Origin: Spirochaetaceae bacterium
Lineage (GTDB): Bacteria; Spirochaetota; Spirochaetia; Treponematales; Breznakiellaceae
Assembly (NCBI GenBank): GCA_031284295.1
Contig: JAITAE010000057.1
Location: 1 to 5,920, forward strand
DNA: 5,920 nucleotides
Direction: 5' to 3'
Below, in pieces: positions 4,149-5,920 of the stretch. Under the pieces are notes generated by a model. It did not search any database and was not told the DNA's origin. It was given only the letters and a program-made list of their open reading frames with translations. Numbering within the stretch: position 1 is the first letter of the stretch; each line of letters starts with the position of its first letter. Both the position numbers and the translations under genes were made by a program.

Positions 4149-5920
4149 ACAATTGCTGCAACGCGGCAGTCTTCGCGTAATAGCCGCCGCCGTTTACAAG
4201 GTCCTCAGGCGGGCCGTACTCCGTAAGGAGTCCTCCGTCCAGAGCCGCTGCGTAATCCGCGTTGGCAAAGGCCGATACGCGGTGTGAAATTATTATCGTA
4301 GTTTTATTTTTCCGCGCCTCGTATATGTTTTTTACGACGCGCTTTTCCGTTTCCGCGTCAACGGCGGAGAGAGAATCGTCAAGGATTAGTATTTCAGGCT
4401 GAATTATTACCGCGCGGGCGATTGAAAGCCGCTGTTTCTGCCCGCCTGAAAGGGTAAGGCCGCGTTCCCCTATCAGTGTTTCGATGCCGCCTGAAAAAAT
4501 TTCAATATCGCGGTCCAGCGCCGAAATACTTCCCGCCGTTTTTACAAGCTCATAGTCCGTGTCATCACGGCCATAGGCGAGGTTGTTTCTTATCGAGTCT
4601 GAAAACATAAAGCTGTCCTGAGGGCTAACGCCGAACAGGGCGCGCAGCGCGTCAATGTCCCAGTCGCGGACATCCCGTCCTTTTACAAAAACGGTTCCGC
4701 GCGGCGGGTCGAGCATACGCGGCAGCAGCTTTACCAGCGTTGACTTTCCCGCGCCCGTCCTGCCGATTATGCCGAGCGTAGTGCCTTCTTTAACCGCGAG
4801 GCTGATATTGCGCAGCGCGTTTTTATTGTCGCCGTATGTGAACGACAAATTTTTTATCCGGATTATATCCGCGATTACATCCGCGTCATTCGCGCTCTCC
4901 GCTTTTGCGGGAATGTCTGCCGCTTCCCCCGCCGCTTCGATGCGCGGGTTTTTTATAGAAGGCTCGGTGTTCAGGATTTCGTTTATACGCCTGAGCGAGA
5001 CCGCGCCGCGCTGCACTATGTTTACCGTAAAACCCGCTCCGAGCATCGGCCAAATCAGCATATTCATATAACTGAAAAGCGCGACAAGATCGCCCGGCGT
5101 CATTAGGCCGAGAACAACGCGCCGTCCGCCCGCAAGCAGCACGATAATGGACGTGAAACCCGCGAGAAACGAAATCAGCGGCATAAAAAATCCTTGCAGT
5201 TTTACAACAGACATATTGGCGGCGCGGTAATCGTCGTTGTTTTCCGCGAAACGCTTTATGAACCACGCCTCTTTTACAAACGATTTTACGACACGAATTC
5301 CGGCAAATGTTTCCTGCACGGTTTCGCTCAACGCGGAATTCGCTTCCTGCGCCCGCTTGAAACGTCCGCCCACCGCCCTGCCGAAAAATATTATCAGCAC
5401 CGTTATCAGCGGCAGCGGCAGCACGGCGAAGATGGCCGTCCCCGCGTCCTGGACAAATATTATGATGATGATGGAAAGCGCCATAACGGTGCCGTCAAGT
5501 CCGGCCACGAGCCCCCAGCCTATCGCCATTCTGACCGCGCCAAGGTCGCTTGTAGAACGGGTGATTAAGTCTCCGATTTTGTTTTTTTGAAAAAAGTCCC
5601 ACGAAAGAGTCAGCAGGTGATCGAACAGTTTTTGGCGAAGTTCAGATTCGATACGCCGCGAGGAGCCGTGAATAAATAGCCTCCACAGGAAGCGCCCGAA
5701 AGAAATTACCGCCATCGCGGCTACCATCGCAAGGCAGAGTTTGAACACGTCCAGCCAGACAAATTCATCCTGTGAAATTAAATTGATGGCGCTTTTTGTA
5801 AACTGGGGAATAAAAAGCTGCGCCGCGTCAACCGTGAACAGGCAGATAAAACCGCCGATATAACTGAAACGGTATTTATAAAAAAACGGCTTTAGGGTTT
5901 TGAATTCCCTCAGAATACCG
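4141..5920 (-). CDS. ABC exporter half-transporter with degenerate Walker B (BmrC/YheI-like), 5' end outside window
   Basis: The frame stays open to the right edge: bases 5919-5749 encode GILREFKTLKPFFYKYRF..., a typical cytoplasmic start and TM1, with no start codon among them. So the GTG at 5748 is internal and probably only a few residues are missing. The 592 visible residues give six TM segments and an ATPase domain. Motifs (visible numbering) are Walker A GRTGAGKST (386-394), Q-loop Gln434, signature LSGGQ (490-494), Walker B LILDDSLS with Asp515 where the catalytic Glu is expected, D-loop SAVD and H-loop His546. The Asp substitution with an intact LSGGQ marks the degenerate-site partner of heterodimeric exporters such as BmrCD and TM287/288. 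An Ala/Glu/Asp-rich linker (about 327-350) precedes the ATPase domain. It is first in the operon and its TGA (4143-4141) overlaps the next gene's start. The substrate is unknown. Confidence 0.93.
   Translation of the reverse strand, partial: GILREFKTLKPFFYKYRFSYIGGFICLFTVDAAQLFIPQFTKSAINLISQDEFVWLDVFKLCLAMVAAMAVISFGRFLWRLFIHGSSRRIESELRQKLFDHLLTLSWDFFQKNKIGDLITRSTSDLGAVRMAIGWGLVAGLDGTVMALSIIIIIFVQDAGTAIFAVLPLPLITVLIIFFGRAVGGRFKRAQEANSALSETVQETFAGIRVVKSFVKEAWFIKRFAENNDDYRAANMSVVKLQGFFMPLISFLAGFTSIIVLLAGGRRVVLGLMTPGDLVALFSYMNMLIWPMLGAGFTVNIVQRGAVSLRRINEILNTEPSIKNPRIEAAGEAADIPAKAESANDADVIADIIRIKNLSFTYGDNKNALRNISLAVKEGTTLGIIGRTGAGKSTLVKLLPRMLDPPRGTVFVKGRDVRDWDIDALRALFGVSPQDSFMFSDSIRNNLAYGRDDTDYELVKTAGSISALDRDIEIFSGGIETLIGERGLTLSGGQKQRLSIARAVIIQPEILILDDSLSAVDAETEKRVVKNIYEARKNKTTIIISHRVSAFANADYAAALDGGLLTEYGPPEDLVNGGGYYAKTAALQQLYE

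Noticed and set aside
5746..5748. GTG at 5748 as start of the BmrC-like gene
   Set aside because: The frame continues upstream for 57 codons with a clear TM1 (LKPFFYKYRFSYIGGIFCLF), which an exporter needs; the true start is beyond the right edge.

Overview
The window looks like a chromosomal piece of a host-associated spirochaete, probably Treponema-like, of middling to high GC. This is an inference from three things: a type III glutamine synthetase, a BmrC/BmrD-type heterodimeric ABC exporter pair, and a long gene-poor spacer full of small palindromic and mosaic repeats. A clostridial or Bacteroidota source is not excluded by the sequence alone.

Layout. Positions 1-498 (+) hold the C-terminal 165 residues of a type III glutamine synthetase that enters from the left edge. 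Positions 499-1985 carry no gene I can name with confidence. They hold a possible terminator, a 15-G homopolymer (615-629), a series of perfect or nested hairpins between 639 and 1128, an AT-rich island (about 1081-1320, roughly 33% GC by my count) with two tiny ORFs, one resembling a beheaded secretory gene, then two or three mosaic repeat elements (1383-1802), a GC-rich inverted repeat (1830-1888) and a palindromic 'cacagatta' repeat (1912-1988) that runs into the stop codon of the next gene.

Positions 5920-1986 (-) are a two-gene operon, convergent with the synthetase gene, for the two halves of an asymmetric ABC exporter. The promoter-proximal half (4141-5920, missing only its first residues beyond the right edge) has a degenerate Walker B (Asp in place of the catalytic Glu) and a canonical LSGGQ signature. 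The distal half (1986-4148) has the canonical Walker B Glu, a divergent ISGGE signature and a roughly 130-residue extracytoplasmic insertion between TM1 and TM2. The genes overlap by 8 bp. Together they should form one transporter with one hydrolytic and one degenerate nucleotide site. The substrate cannot be read from the sequence.

I found no convincing new biological system. The parts most worth a second look are the spacer's modular repeats and poly-G tract, the signal-peptide remnant, and the large ectodomain of the second exporter half.
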